Shown piece by piece: positions 15,915 to 24,522 of a DNA stretch of 37,140 nt. Both the position numbers and the translations under genes were made by a program. Origin of the DNA: Acetobacteraceae bacterium (GTDB lineage Bacteria; Pseudomonadota; Alphaproteobacteria; Acetobacterales; Acetobacteraceae); the NCBI GenBank assembly GCA_027482245.1, contig JAIXWG010000060.1, positions 1-37,140 on the forward strand, in the 5' to 3' direction. Below the pieces are notes generated by a model. It was given only the letters and a program-made list of their open reading frames with translations. It did no database searches and was not told where the DNA came from. Each line of letters starts with the position of its first letter. The stretch's first letter is position 1.

Positions 15915-16274
15915 TTACTTCTTGAAGATGCCGTAACAGACCGCAAACGCAGCGAGCCCGAGGCCCACGGACGCCACCACATAGAGCGCGGCCAGCCACC
16001 AGGCGCGTTCGAACAGCGCGCCGGTTTCCAGGCTGAAGGCGGAGAAGGTGGTGAAGCCGCCGAGCACGCCGGTGACGAGCAGCAGCCGCGCCTCCCCCTG
16101 CAGACCGAGGCCGGCGGCGATGCCGATGGCGGCGCTGCCCGCGATGTTCACCCCGATCGTGCCCCAGGGAAACGCCGTGCCGAGATGGGTGATGGCGAGC
16201 GTCGAGAGCCAGTAGCGCAGCACGGAGCCGACGGCGCCGCCGAGCGCGACGAGCAGCACGTTCAGCAGGTTCAT
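15915..16274 (-). CDS. crcB: Fluoride efflux channel CrcB (Fluc)
   Basis: A 119-residue membrane protein with four transmembrane helices that forms dual-topology dimeric fluoride channels. Family motifs: GGAVGSVLRY near the N-terminus, GTIGVNIAGS in helix 2 and GVLGGFTTFSAF in helix 3, with the pore Asn and the TTFS Phe-box. ATG 16274 overlaps the rarA stop by 4 nt, so it is translationally coupled to rarA; a start at 16307 would add 11 unneeded residues. No fluoride riboswitch can lie directly upstream because that is rarA coding sequence. Confidence 0.94.
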   Translation of the reverse strand: MNLLNVLLVALGGAVGSVLRYWLSTLAITHLGTAFPWGTIGVNIAGSAAIGIAAGLGLQGEARLLLVTGVLGGFTTFSAFSLETGALFERAWWLAALYVVASVGLGLAAFAVCYGIFKK

Positions 16275-17611
16275 CGGCTGCGCTTCCGGGCGCGGAGGCG
16301 CTGCCATTCCGCCATGCGGGCGGCGACGGCGGCTTCGGCCCCGCGTTCGGTCGGCGCGTAGAAGCGGGCGGGCTTCATCCCCTGCGGCCAGTAATCCGCG
16401 CCGGAGAAGCCATCCTCCGCATCATGGTCGTATTCGTAGCCGTCGCCGTAGCCGAGTTCCTTCATCAGCTTCGTCGGCGCGTTGAGGATGTTGGCTGGTG
16501 GCATCAGGCTTCCCGTTTCCTTCGCCGCGCGCATCGCTTCCTTGAAGCCGGTGTAGAGCGCGTTGGATTTCGGCGCGGTGGCGAGGTGGATGACGACCTG
16601 CGCGAGCGAGAGCTCGCCCTCCGGGCTGCCGAGGCGCTCATAGGCTTCCCAACCCGCCATCGCGATCTGGATGGCACGAGGATCGGCCATGCCGACATCC
16701 TCGCTGGCGAAGCGGAGCAGGCGGCGGGCGATGTAGCGGGGGTCCTCGCCGCCCGTGAGCATGCGGGCGTACCAGTAGAGGGCGGCATCGGGGTCTGAAC
16801 CGCGCATGGATTTGTGGAGCGCGGAGATGAGGTTGTAGTGCTCCTCCCGATCCTTGTCGTAGAGCGCGGCGCGCTTGGCGAGCAGCGCGGCGAGGCCGGC
16901 CGGGTCCAGCGGGTCGCCGCCGGGCGGCAGGGCCAGCAGCTGCTCCACCATGTTCAGCAGGTAGCGGCCATCGCCATCGGCCATGGCGGCGAGCGATGCG
17001 CGGGCTTCGGGCGTGAGGGGCAGCGCGCGATCCTCCTCCGCCTCCGCGCGCTCCATCAGCAGCAGCAGCGCGGCGTCGTCGAGGCGCTTGAGGACGAGGA
17101 CCTGGCAGCGCGACAGCAGCGCGCCGTTGAGGGCGAAGGAGGGGTTTTCCGTTGTCGCACCGACCAGCGTGACGGTGCCGTCCTCGACCACCGGCAGGAA
17201 GCCGTCCTGCTGGGCGCGGTTGAAGCGGTGGATCTCGTCCACGAACAACAGGGTGCCGCGCCCGTTGGAGCGGCGCGCGCGGGCCTCGTCGAAGGCGCGC
17301 TTGAGGTCGGCGACGCCGGAGAAGACGGCGGAGAGCGCGACGAAGCTGAGGCCGGCGCGCTGGGCGAGCAGGCGGGCGATGGTCGTCTTGCCCACGCCGG
17401 GCGGGCCCCAGAGGATGATGGAGGATAGCGATCCCCGGCCGAGCATGCCGGTGAGCGTGCCCTCCGCGCCGACGAGATGGTCCTGGCCCACGACCTCCCC
17501 GAGTTCGCGGGGGCGGAGGCGATCGGCGAGCGGACGGGGGCCGGGCGGCGCCTCCGCGCGGGGGGTGTCGGTGTCGGGCGTGCCGAAGAGGTCGGGGGGG
17601 CGGGCGGCCAT
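16271..17611 (-). CDS. rarA: Replication-associated recombination protein A (RarA/MgsA)
   Basis: A 446-residue AAA+ ATPase related to clamp-loader subunits and RuvB, which acts at stalled replication forks. Walker A GPPGVGKTT is at 69-77, Walker B with DEIH at 125-128, and sensor-like TTENPSFALNGALLSRCQV follows. The C-terminal MgsA tetramerisation region includes SDPDAALYWYARML and EDVGMADPRA. The N-terminus has a QxxLF-like motif (DLFG) that may contact SSB or the clamp. ATG 17611 is preceded by only a weak ribosome binding site. crcB follows with a 4-nt overlap. The upstream 140 nt is shared with the divergent dioxygenase gene. Confidence 0.95.
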   Translation of the reverse strand: MAARPPDLFGTPDTDTPRAEAPPGPRPLADRLRPRELGEVVGQDHLVGAEGTLTGMLGRGSLSSIILWGPPGVGKTTIARLLAQRAGLSFVALSAVFSGVADLKRAFDEARARRSNGRGTLLFVDEIHRFNRAQQDGFLPVVEDGTVTLVGATTENPSFALNGALLSRCQVLVLKRLDDAALLLLMERAEAEEDRALPLTPEARASLAAMADGDGRYLLNMVEQLLALPPGGDPLDPAGLAALLAKRAALYDKDREEHYNLISALHKSMRGSDPDAALYWYARMLTGGEDPRYIARRLLRFASEDVGMADPRAIQIAMAGWEAYERLGSPEGELSLAQVVIHLATAPKSNALYTGFKEAMRAAKETGSLMPPANILNAPTKLMKELGYGDGYEYDHDAEDGFSGADYWPQGMKPARFYAPTERGAEAAVAARMAEWQRLRARKRSR

Positions 17612-17751
17612 CGTTCGAGCCTAGCGCCGCGGCGGCCCTGCGGCCACGGGCGGCGCGACACGGCTGCGTGGCTGGACGCGCGTGGCCGCCGGGCCGATCA
17701 TCGCCGGCAGGACCACGGGGCATGACGACCCCGGGCGGAGGAGACCAAGGC

Positions 17752-18648
17752 ATGGGCGCGACCCTGTCGGCGCTGCGCGTGACGCGGCTGCACCCCCTCT
17801 TCGTGGCGGAGGTCGAGGGGATCGACCTGCGCCAGCCCCTCTCGCCCAACGATGCGCGGGCGATCGAGGCGGCGATGGACGAGCACGCGGTGCTGGTCTT
17901 CAGCGGCCAGGACATCGATGACGACCAGCAGATCCGCTTCATCGAGGCCTTCGGCGAGATGGAGGAGAACACCGGCACCATCGACCTGCACAAGCAGCGC
18001 CTGAAGCATGCGCGGATGAACGACATCTCCAACCTGGATGAGCAGGGGCGGCTGCTGGCGGCGGATGACCGGCGGCGGATGTTCAACCTCGGCAACCGGC
18101 TGTGGCACAGCGACAGCAGCTTCAAGCCGACGCCCGCCAAGTATTCGGCGCTGCATGCGCGCGTCATCCCGCCGGAGGGTGGCGATACGGAATTCGCCGA
18201 CATGCGCGCGGCCTGGGATGCGCTGCCGGCCGAGCAGCAGGCCGAGTTGATGGGGCTGGTCGCCGACCACAGCCTGATCTTCTCCCGCGGCACGCTCGGC
18301 TTCGATGCCTTCACGGAGGAGGAGCGGCACAAATTCGCCCCCGTGCCGCAGCGGCTCGTCAGGCGGCATCCGGGATCGGGGCGGCTGTCGCTGTACCTGT
18401 CGGCCCATATCGGGCGGCTGCAGGGATGGCCGGTGCCGGAGGCCATGTGCCTGGTGCGCGACCTGGCGGAGCACGCGACGCAGCGGGAATTCGTCTATCG
18501 CCATCGCTGGCGCCGGCACGACCTGGTGATGTGGGACAACCGCTGCACCATGCACCGCGCGCGCCCCTTCGCGGATACGCGCCACCCCCGGGACATGCGG
18601 CGCGTGACGGTGAAGGACACGGCGCCGACGCTCGACCAGCCGGTGTGA
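17752..18648 (+). CDS. TauD/TfdA family Fe(II)/2-oxoglutarate dioxygenase
   Basis: A 298-residue non-heme iron dioxygenase. The metal triad is H119-x-D121 (LWHSDSSF) and H268 (NRCTMHRARPF). R280 or R283 probably binds 2-oxoglutarate. The family includes taurine dioxygenase and 2,4-D dioxygenase (TfdA); the length and the SDSSFKPTPAKYS context look more TfdA-like than TauD, but the substrate is not predictable. ATG 17752 has a GGAGGAG ribosome binding site; 17722 and 17668 are in-frame but worse. It is first in a plus-strand unit with two TctC receptors, suggesting that an imported acid or ether is the substrate. Confidence 0.9.
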   Translation: MGATLSALRVTRLHPLFVAEVEGIDLRQPLSPNDARAIEAAMDEHAVLVFSGQDIDDDQQIRFIEAFGEMEENTGTIDLHKQRLKHARMNDISNLDEQGRLLAADDRRRMFNLGNRLWHSDSSFKPTPAKYSALHARVIPPEGGDTEFADMRAAWDALPAEQQAELMGLVADHSLIFSRGTLGFDAFTEEERHKFAPVPQRLVRRHPGSGRLSLYLSAHIGRLQGWPVPEAMCLVRDLAEHATQREFVYRHRWRRHDLVMWDNRCTMHRARPFADTRHPRDMRRVTVKDTAPTLDQPV

Positions 18649-18686
18649 GCGGCGGCATACTCCGCGGCAATCTGCTGGAGGATGCC

Positions 18687-19661
18687 ATGTCGGTTCGGTT
18701 GGGGCGCCGTGCGGCGCTGGGGGTGCTCGCAGCGCCGCTCGTGGCGGGCCAGGCCCGCGCGCAATGGGCGCCGACGCGCAGCATCCGGCTGATCGCGCCC
18801 TATCCGCCGGGCGGTGGCGTCGACACCACCTCCCGCCTGCTGGGCGCGCCGATGGGGCAGTTCCTCGGCCAGGCCATCGTGGTGGAGAACCGGGCCGGCG
18901 CGGGCGGGTCGATCGGCGCGGCGGAAGTGGCGCGGAGCGCCCCGGACGGCCACACCATCATGATCGACGCCATGGCGCATACGGTGAACCCCGCGCTGCT
19001 GCGGGGCCTCACCTTCGACTACGCCACGGCCTTCACGCCGATCAGCCAGGTGGTGGTGCTGCCGCAGCTGCTGGTGGTGAATGCGTCGCTGCCGGTCAGG
19101 AACCTCCAGGAATTCGTGGCCTATGTGAAGGCGCGGCCGGGGCAGCTTTCCTACGGCTCCTCCGGCAACGCGACGGCGGCGCATCTGGCGGCGGCGCTGT
19201 TCGCGGCGCGGGCGGGGCTCGACATCCAGCACGTGCCCTATCGCGGCGGCACGCCGGCGCTGGCGGACCTCATGGGCGGCGCGATCGCCTTCGTCTTCGG
19301 CACCGTGTCGTCCTCCGTCCAGCTGGCGCGGGAGGGGCGGATCCGGGCGATCGCGGTCAGCACGGCGCAGCGCATCTCCTCCCTGCCCGATGTGCCGACC
19401 GTCGCGGAACAGGGTTTTCCCGGTTACGAGCTGAACGAGTGGAACGGGCTCTACGCGCCGGCCGGGCTGCCGGGGGCGGTGACGGAGCGGCTGCACGCGG
19501 CGGCCGTCAGCGCGCTGGCCGATGGCGGCGTGCGGCAGCGGCTGGAGGCGCTGGGCGCCTATCCCGTCGGCTCCTCGCCCGCCGACTTCGCCCGCTACGT
19601 CGCGGAGCAGCGCGACGCGATGGCGCGGCTGGTGCGGGAGACGCGGATCGAGGTGGGTTGA
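18687..19661 (+). CDS. Tripartite tricarboxylate (Bug/TctC) receptor, second
   Basis: A 324-residue periplasmic receptor. Signal peptide 1-25 (GRRAALGVLAAPLVAGQARA, then Q). The mature protein starts WAPTRSIRLIAPYPPGGGVD and contains VENRAGAGGSIGAAEVARS and the late ALGAYPVGSSPADFARYV segment. ATG 18687 follows GGAGG. It lies 38 nt after the dioxygenase gene. It is clearly related to the next receptor: both have VNP-LLRGL-FDYATAFTPIS at the same place, so they look like products of a local duplication that have since diverged. Confidence 0.93.
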   Translation: MSVRLGRRAALGVLAAPLVAGQARAQWAPTRSIRLIAPYPPGGGVDTTSRLLGAPMGQFLGQAIVVENRAGAGGSIGAAEVARSAPDGHTIMIDAMAHTVNPALLRGLTFDYATAFTPISQVVVLPQLLVVNASLPVRNLQEFVAYVKARPGQLSYGSSGNATAAHLAAALFAARAGLDIQHVPYRGGTPALADLMGGAIAFVFGTVSSSVQLAREGRIRAIAVSTAQRISSLPDVPTVAEQGFPGYELNEWNGLYAPAGLPGAVTERLHAAAVSALADGGVRQRLEALGAYPVGSSPADFARYVAEQRDAMARLVRETRIEVG

Positions 19662-19716
19662 CCCGGGCGGCGCGCGGGCCGATTTCCCGCGCAACGAAAG
19701 CCCGGAGAACGCCGCC

Positions 19717-20682
19717 ATGACGATGTCCCGCCGTGCCCTGCTGGGGGCCGCCGGCCTTGCCCTCGCCTCCCCTGCCCTGGCGCAGACCGCCTGGCCGAGC
19801 CGGTCCATCCGGCTGATCGTGCCCTTCGCCGCCGGCGGCGCGGCGGACAGCGCGGCGCGCGTCATCACGCCGCGCATGGGCGAACGCCTCGGCCAGGGCT
19901 TCGTGGTGGAGAACCGGACGGGGGCGAGCGGGAGCCTCGGCGGCGGGGAGGTCGCGCGCAGCAATGACGGGCACACCTTCCTCTGGGATGCGTCGAGCCA
20001 CATCGTGAACCCGTCCCTGCTGCGGGGCCTGCCCTTCGACTACGCCACGGCCTTCACGCCGATCTCGCTGGTCGTCTCCTTCCCCTCCGCCGTCGCGGTG
20101 AAGAACGACTTCCCGGCGCGGAATCTGGCCGAGTTCGTGGCGGCGGCGAAGGCGCGGCCGGGGACGCTGACGATCGGCACGCAGGGCAACGCGACGGCGG
20201 GGCATCTCGGCCTGGTGGCCTTTGCCCGGCGGGCGGGGATCGAGGTCGTGCACGTTCCCTATCGCGGCGGATCGGCCGCGGCCCAGGATTTGGCGAGCGG
20301 CGCGATCGACGCGGTGTTCACGACGCTGGTCTCCGCGGGGCCGGTCGTCGATGCGGGGCGCGCACGCTTCCTGGCCGTCGGGACGCTGGAGCGGGTGGAG
20401 AGCCGGCCGGATGTGCCCACCATCCATGAGAGCGGCTACCAGGGCTTCGACAGCAACGAATGGGCCGGCTTCTTCGGCCCGGCCGCGACGCCGCCCGCGG
20501 TCGTGCGCCAGCTCTCCGCCGCGCTGACGGAGGCGGTGGCCGACTCCACCATCCGGCAGCGCCTGGTGCAGATCGGCTGCGTGCCGCAGGCGACGAGCCC
20601 CGAAGCCTTCGCGACCTTCGTGCGGGAGGGACGCGAGGCGATGGCGACCCTGGTGCGCGAGGCGAATATCCGCGCCGAATAG
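19717..20682 (+). CDS. Tripartite tricarboxylate (Bug/TctC) receptor, third
   Basis: A 321-residue periplasmic receptor. The N-terminus MTMSRRALLGAAGLALA with Ala-Leu-Ala before Q24 is a signal peptide; the Arg pair resembles a Tat signal but lacks the full motif. The mature part opens WPSRSIRLIVPFAAGGAAD. Compared with its neighbour it has a one-residue gap in the usual APDGHT segment (SNDGHTF). ATG 19717 has a CGGAGAA ribosome binding site; 19723 is possible. It is 55 nt after the second receptor gene and directly abuts the DMT transporter gene. The ligand is unknown. Confidence 0.93.
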   Translation: MTMSRRALLGAAGLALASPALAQTAWPSRSIRLIVPFAAGGAADSAARVITPRMGERLGQGFVVENRTGASGSLGGGEVARSNDGHTFLWDASSHIVNPSLLRGLPFDYATAFTPISLVVSFPSAVAVKNDFPARNLAEFVAAAKARPGTLTIGTQGNATAGHLGLVAFARRAGIEVVHVPYRGGSAAAQDLASGAIDAVFTTLVSAGPVVDAGRARFLAVGTLERVESRPDVPTIHESGYQGFDSNEWAGFFGPAATPPAVVRQLSAALTEAVADSTIRQRLVQIGCVPQATSPEAFATFVREGREAMATLVREANIRAE

Positions 20683-21552
20683 GTGGCCGCTCGCGACAAC
20701 ATGGCCGGCATCCTGCTGATGTCGGCCGCCGTGCTCGGCTTCTCGCTGAACGACGTGCTCGGCAAGTGGCTGATGGGGACCTACTCCGTCAGCCAGGTGC
20801 TGGTGCTGCGCTCCATCGCGGCGCTGCTCATCCTGGCGCCGCTGCTGGTGCGGGATGGCGCGGCGCCGCTGCTGCAGCCGAAGCGGCCCGGGCTGCAGGT
20901 GATGCGCGTGATGTTCGGCACGGTGGAGGTGGCCTGCTTCTACTGGGCCGTTTCCCTGATGCCGCTGGCGGACACCATGGCCTTCTGGATGGCCACGCCG
21001 ATCTTCGTGGCCGTCGCCTCCGCCCTCTTCCTCGGCGAGCATCTGGACCGCTGGCGCTTCGGCGCGGTGGTGCTGGGCTTCGTCGGCGTGATGCTGACGC
21101 TGGGCGCCGGGCTCGACAGCGGCTGGAAGCCGATGGCAATCGCGATCTTCGGGGTCGTCGTCTATTCCGGCTACCTGATGTCCACGCGGGCGCTGCGCGG
21201 CACCTCCGCCCGAGTGCTGGCGACCTACCAGATGATCGGCGCGCTGGTCTTCGGCCTGGTGATGGCGCCCTTCACCTGGGTGCCGGTGGCCTGGGTGGAT
21301 GTGCTGCTGCTGATGTCGCTCGGCGTCGTCGGCGTCGCGGCGCACCTCGCGGTCACGCGGTCGCTCGCCCTGGCGCCGGCGCCGGTCGTCGTGCCCTGGC
21401 AATACGCGATGATCCTGTGGGGCATCCTGTTCGGCTGGATCTTCTTCAAGGAAGTGCCGGAACCGCTCATGCTGGTGGGCGCCGCCGTCATCATCGGCGC
21501 GGGATTCTGGCTGACACGGATGGAGATGCGCGACGCGCGGAAGGGGGCCTGA
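20683..21552 (+). CDS. EamA/DMT superfamily transporter
   Basis: A 289-residue membrane protein with about ten hydrophobic helices arranged as two EamA repeats (about 5-140 and 145-280). Typical features are the short first helix, LRSIAALLILAPLL in helix 2, and a late PVVVPWQYAMILWGILFGWIFFKE segment. DMT proteins usually export metabolites or amino acids. The start is either GTG 20683, directly after the receptor stop, or ATG 20701; neither has a clear ribosome binding site, consistent with translational coupling. It ends where the DCC gene begins. Confidence 0.9.
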   Translation: MAARDNMAGILLMSAAVLGFSLNDVLGKWLMGTYSVSQVLVLRSIAALLILAPLLVRDGAAPLLQPKRPGLQVMRVMFGTVEVACFYWAVSLMPLADTMAFWMATPIFVAVASALFLGEHLDRWRFGAVVLGFVGVMLTLGAGLDSGWKPMAIAIFGVVVYSGYLMSTRALRGTSARVLATYQMIGALVFGLVMAPFTWVPVAWVDVLLLMSLGVVGVAAHLAVTRSLALAPAPVVVPWQYAMILWGILFGWIFFKEVPEPLMLVGAAVIIGAGFWLTRMEMRDARKGA

Positions 21553-21990
21553 ATGGCGGATCGCTGGGCGCCGAAGCCCGTGCAGGGCATCCCGGACGGC
21601 ACCGTGCTGTATGACGGGGTCTGCGTGATCTGCTCCGCCGCCTTCCGCTTCGTGGCCACCCGGGACCCCGAGGCACGGTTCCGCTTCACCGCGGTGCAGG
21701 ACCGCCTCGGGACGCGCATGGCGGGGCTGCTCGGCATCGACCCGGTGATGCCGGAGAGCAATGCCGTGGTCATCGACGGCATCGCCTACATGAAGTCGGA
21801 CGCCGCCATCCAGGTACTCTCCCGCCTGCCACGCTATGGCTGGGCGCGTCACCTGCGGCATGTTCCGAAGGCGCTGCGGGACTGGGTCTATGACCGGATC
21901 GCGCGCAACCGCTACCGGCTGTTCGGCAAGACGGAGACCTGCCTGGTGCCGGGGCCGGAACTGCGCCGCCACGTCGCGCGGGAGGAGTGA
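21553..21990 (+). CDS. DCC family thiol-disulfide oxidoreductase (DUF393)
   Basis: A 145-residue thioredoxin-like protein. The family motif DGVCVIC lies at 21-27 (C24, C27), after a short strand (TVLYDG). The rest is mostly helical, with FTAVQD and the AIQVLSRLP segment typical of DUF393. There is no signal peptide. ATG 21553 immediately follows the TGA of the transporter gene and has an AAGGGGG ribosome binding site. DCC proteins are thought to do thiol-disulfide chemistry, but substrates are unknown. Confidence 0.9.
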   Translation: MADRWAPKPVQGIPDGTVLYDGVCVICSAAFRFVATRDPEARFRFTAVQDRLGTRMAGLLGIDPVMPESNAVVIDGIAYMKSDAAIQVLSRLPRYGWARHLRHVPKALRDWVYDRIARNRYRLFGKTETCLVPGPELRRHVAREE

Positions 21991-22511
21991 GACCCCTTTT
22001 CGCCCGCGTGCTCGGGGAGGACGCCTTCGCGCGCCTGCCGCCTGCGGTGCGGCGCCTGCATCAGGGTGGCACCTTCACCGGCGAGGCGGCGGTCGAGGGG
22101 CCGGAGGGGCTGCTGCCCCGCATCGCCGCGTGGATCGTGGGCTTCCCCGCCGCCACGGCGCAGGTACCGGTCCGGGTGACCATCAAGCCCGGCGCAGGCG
22201 GCGAGGTCTGGGAACGCGACTTCGGCGGCCGACGCTTCCGCAGCCGGATGGCGCTGGAGCCAGCGGGGCTGGAGGAGCAGTTCGGCCCCTTCGGCTTCCG
22301 CGTCGCCCTCCCCGCGGATGGAAGCGGGCTGCGCGTGGCGGTGCAGGGCTGGCGTCTGCTCGGCCTGCCCCTGCCGCTGGCCCTGGCACCGCTGGGCGAT
22401 GCAGTGGAGAGCCAGGACGAGGCCGGGCGCTTCCGCTTCGACGTGACGGTGCGGCTGCCCCTCGGCCTGGGGCGGGTGGTGCGGTATCGCGGCTGGCTGG
22501 TGCCCGCCTGA
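21987..22511 (+). CDS. DUF4166 domain-containing protein
   Basis: A 174-residue protein matching the DUF4166 pattern throughout: LFARVLGEDAFARLPPAVRRLH at the start, IVGFPAATAQVPVRV in the middle, GGEVWERDFGGRRFRS, EEQFGPFGFR, LLGLPLPLALAP and a final RVVRYRGWL. It looks like a beta-barrel or lipocalin-like fold, but the function is not known. GTG 21987 overlaps the DCC stop by 4 nt; the two families are often seen side by side. It is the last gene of the plus-strand unit, followed by a bidirectional terminator. Confidence 0.85.
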   Translation: MRPLFARVLGEDAFARLPPAVRRLHQGGTFTGEAAVEGPEGLLPRIAAWIVGFPAATAQVPVRVTIKPGAGGEVWERDFGGRRFRSRMALEPAGLEEQFGPFGFRVALPADGSGLRVAVQGWRLLGLPLPLALAPLGDAVESQDEAGRFRFDVTVRLPLGLGRVVRYRGWLVPA

Positions 22512-22528
22512 CGCCGACCCAAACGAAA

Positions 22529-22550
22529 AAGGGCGCCTCGCGGCGCCCTT
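22529..22550. terminator. Bidirectional intrinsic terminator
   Basis: A 9-bp perfect stem (AAGGGCGCC at 22529-22537, complement at 22542-22550) with a 4-nt loop. On the minus strand it is followed by TTTCGTTT, giving a good U-tract 28 nt after the rplQ stop; on the plus strand it ends the DUF4166 unit. This is the best terminator in the window. Confidence 0.88.
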
Positions 22551-22577
22551 CCCGTATACCGTCGATGCAGAAGCGGC

Positions 22578-23003
22578 TTACGCCGCGTCCGCCTCGCTCT
22601 CCACCTGCTCCGGCACCGGACCGCTGTCCAGGCCCTTGGCGGAGGGGTCGCGGTCGATCAGCTCGATGATCGCCATGTCGGCGGCATCGCCGTAGCGCAT
22701 GCCGGCCTTCAGGACGCGGGTGTAGCCACCGGCGCGACCCTTGTAGCGCTCCGCGATGGTGGTGAAGAGCTTGTCCACCACCTTCTCGTCCCGCACCTGG
22801 GCATAGGCCTGGCGGCGGGCATGCAGGTCGCCGCGCTTGCCGAGCGTGATGATGCGCTCGACATACGGGCGCAGCTCCTTCGCCTTCGGCAGAGTGGTGC
22901 TGATCTGTTCGTGCTTCAGCAGCGCCGTCGCCATGCTGCGGAGCATGGCAATGCGGTGGCTGGAGGTGACGCCGAGCTTACGGCCGGCAACGCCGTGACG
23001 CAT
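22578..23003 (-). CDS. rplQ: 50S ribosomal protein L17
   Basis: A 141-residue L17, complete. The N-terminus MRHGVAGRKLGVTSSHR and the central RLRPYVE-like region (AKELRPYVERIITLGKRGD) are typical. The C-terminal 20 residues are acidic and variable (EQVESEADAA). It is the last gene of the alpha operon, 30 nt after rpoA and just before the terminator at 22529. Confidence 0.97.
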   Translation of the reverse strand: MRHGVAGRKLGVTSSHRIAMLRSMATALLKHEQISTTLPKAKELRPYVERIITLGKRGDLHARRQAYAQVRDEKVVDKLFTTIAERYKGRAGGYTRVLKAGMRYGDAADMAIIELIDRDPSAKGLDSGPVPEQVESEADAA

Positions 23004-23033
23004 GGTCCTGTTTCCTTACTTCCCGGGGCGCCC

Positions 23034-24047
23034 TCAGAAGGGCTCCTCGAGCTTCTTCGCGAGGTCCTCGATGTTCTCGGGCGGCCAGCCCGGGACAGTG
23101 AGCCCCAGGCCGAGACCCATGGAGGCGAGGACCTCCTTGATCTCGTTCAACGACTTGCGGCCGAAATTCGGGGTACGGAGCATTTCCTGCTCCGTCTTCT
23201 GCACCAGGTCGCCGATGTAGACGATGTTGTCGTTCTTCAGGCAGTTCGCCGAACGGACCGACAGTTCCAGCTCGTCCACCTTGCGCAGCAGGTTGCGGTT
23301 GAAGGGAAGGTCGTCGCGGACCTCCTCCACCACGCGCTGGCGCGGCTCCTCGAAGTTGATGAAGAGCTGCAGCTGCTCCTGCAGGATGCGCGCGGCGATG
23401 CCGACCGCATCCTCGGGGGACACGGTGCCATCGGTCTCGACCGTCAGGACCAGCTTGTCATAGTCGGTCTTCTGGCCGACGCGGGTCGGCTGCACCTGGT
23501 AGGCCACGCGGCGGACCGGGGAGTAGATGGCATCGATCGGGATCAGGCCGATCGGCGCATCCTCCGGCCGGTTCTCGCTGGCGGGGACGTAGCCCTTGCC
23601 GGTGTCCACGGTCAGTTCCATGGACAGGCGGGCGCCGTCATCGAGGGAGCAGATCACCAGTTCCGGGTTCGATATCTCGATGTCGCCGGTCGTCTGGATC
23701 TGGCCGGCGGTCACCTCGCCAGGGCCGGTCGCGGTCAGCTGCAGGCGCTTCGGGCCATCGCCCTGCATGCGCACGGCCAGCTGCTTCACGTTCAGGACGA
23801 TGTCCGTCACGTCCTCACGCACGCCCTGGAGGCTGCTGAATTCATGCAGCGCGCCGTCGATGCGGATGGCCGTCACGGCCGCGCCCTGGAGGGACGACAG
23901 CAGGATGCGGCGCAGCGCGTTGCCAAGCGTCATGCCGAAGCCGCGCTCCAGCGGCTCCGCCACGATCGTCGCCACGCGGGTCGGATCGGACCCGAGCTCG
24001 ACGTCCTTCTTGGTCTCGATCAGCGAACGCCAGTTCTTCTCGATCAC
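23034..24047 (-). CDS. rpoA: RNA polymerase alpha subunit
   Basis: A 337-residue alpha subunit. The N-terminal dimerisation domain (about 1-235) assembles beta and beta-prime. A linker leads to the C-terminal domain, with the DNA-contact helix ELSVRSANCLKNDNI and PNFGRKSLNEIKEVL, which binds UP elements and activators. GTG 24047 is the start. The 69-nt gap from rpsK contains a 10-bp hairpin that may control it. Confidence 0.98.
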   Translation of the reverse strand: MIEKNWRSLIETKKDVELGSDPTRVATIVAEPLERGFGMTLGNALRRILLSSLQGAAVTAIRIDGALHEFSSLQGVREDVTDIVLNVKQLAVRMQGDGPKRLQLTATGPGEVTAGQIQTTGDIEISNPELVICSLDDGARLSMELTVDTGKGYVPASENRPEDAPIGLIPIDAIYSPVRRVAYQVQPTRVGQKTDYDKLVLTVETDGTVSPEDAVGIAARILQEQLQLFINFEEPRQRVVEEVRDDLPFNRNLLRKVDELELSVRSANCLKNDNIVYIGDLVQKTEQEMLRTPNFGRKSLNEIKEVLASMGLGLGLTVPGWPPENIEDLAKKLEEPF

Positions 24048-24074
24048 GGTCTTTTCCCTTGCCCGGCCCGGAGG

Positions 24075-24098
24075 GGCGCGCCTGCGATCAGGCGCGCC
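24075..24098 (-). promoter_or_regulatory. Hairpin in the rpsK-rpoA gap
   Basis: A perfect 10-bp stem, GGCGCGCCTG (24075-24084) with its complement (24089-24098), around a 4-nt loop, between the rpsK stop and the rpoA GTG. On the minus strand it is followed by CCTCCGGGCC, not a U-run, so it is more likely an RNA-stability, processing or translational element than a terminator. Confidence 0.5.
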
Positions 24099-24116
24099 GC
24101 GGCAGCAGCTGCGTCC

Positions 24117-24521
24117 TCAGACGCGGCGGCGCTTCCGGGGACGGCAGCCATTGTGCGGGATGGGCGTCACGTCCCGGATCGCGGTGACGTAGAAGCCCAC
24201 GGCCTGCAGCGCGCGGAGCGCGGATTCACGGCCCGAACCGGGACCGGAGACCTGGATCTCCAGCGTCTCCATGCCGTGCTCGCGGGCCTTCTTGCCGGCG
24301 TCCTCGGCGGCGACCTGGGCGGCGTAGGGCGTGCTCTTGCGGCTGCCCTTGAAGCCCTGGCTGCCCGACGACGACCAGGCGATGGCATTGCCCTGCGCGT
24401 CGGTGATGGTCACGACGGTGTTGTTGAAGGACGCCAGCACATGGGCGACGCCGGAAGAGATGTTCTTCCGTTCCTTCTTGCGCGGGCGCTGACCAGCGCC
24501 GCCGCGGGGTTCGCGGGCCAT
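24117..24521 (-). CDS. rpsK: 30S ribosomal protein S11
   Basis: A 134-residue S11 of the platform region. Typical motifs: NNTVVTITDAQGNAI, the GSRKSTPYAAQ segment and a C-terminus with TPIPHNGCRPRKRRRV. It begins 1 nt after the rpsM stop, so the two are probably coupled. The N-terminal 15 residues (PRGGAGQRPRKKER) are a short basic arm, as in other alphaproteobacteria. Confidence 0.98.
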   Translation of the reverse strand: MAREPRGGAGQRPRKKERKNISSGVAHVLASFNNTVVTITDAQGNAIAWSSSGSQGFKGSRKSTPYAAQVAAEDAGKKAREHGMETLEIQVSGPGSGRESALRALQAVGFYVTAIRDVTPIPHNGCRPRKRRRV

Positions 24522-24522
24522 C

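Noticed and set aside
19507..21972. Long minus-strand open frame opposite the receptors and transporter
   Set aside because: Low-complexity His/Arg/Gly translation typical of an antisense frame; it covers four well-supported plus-strand genes.
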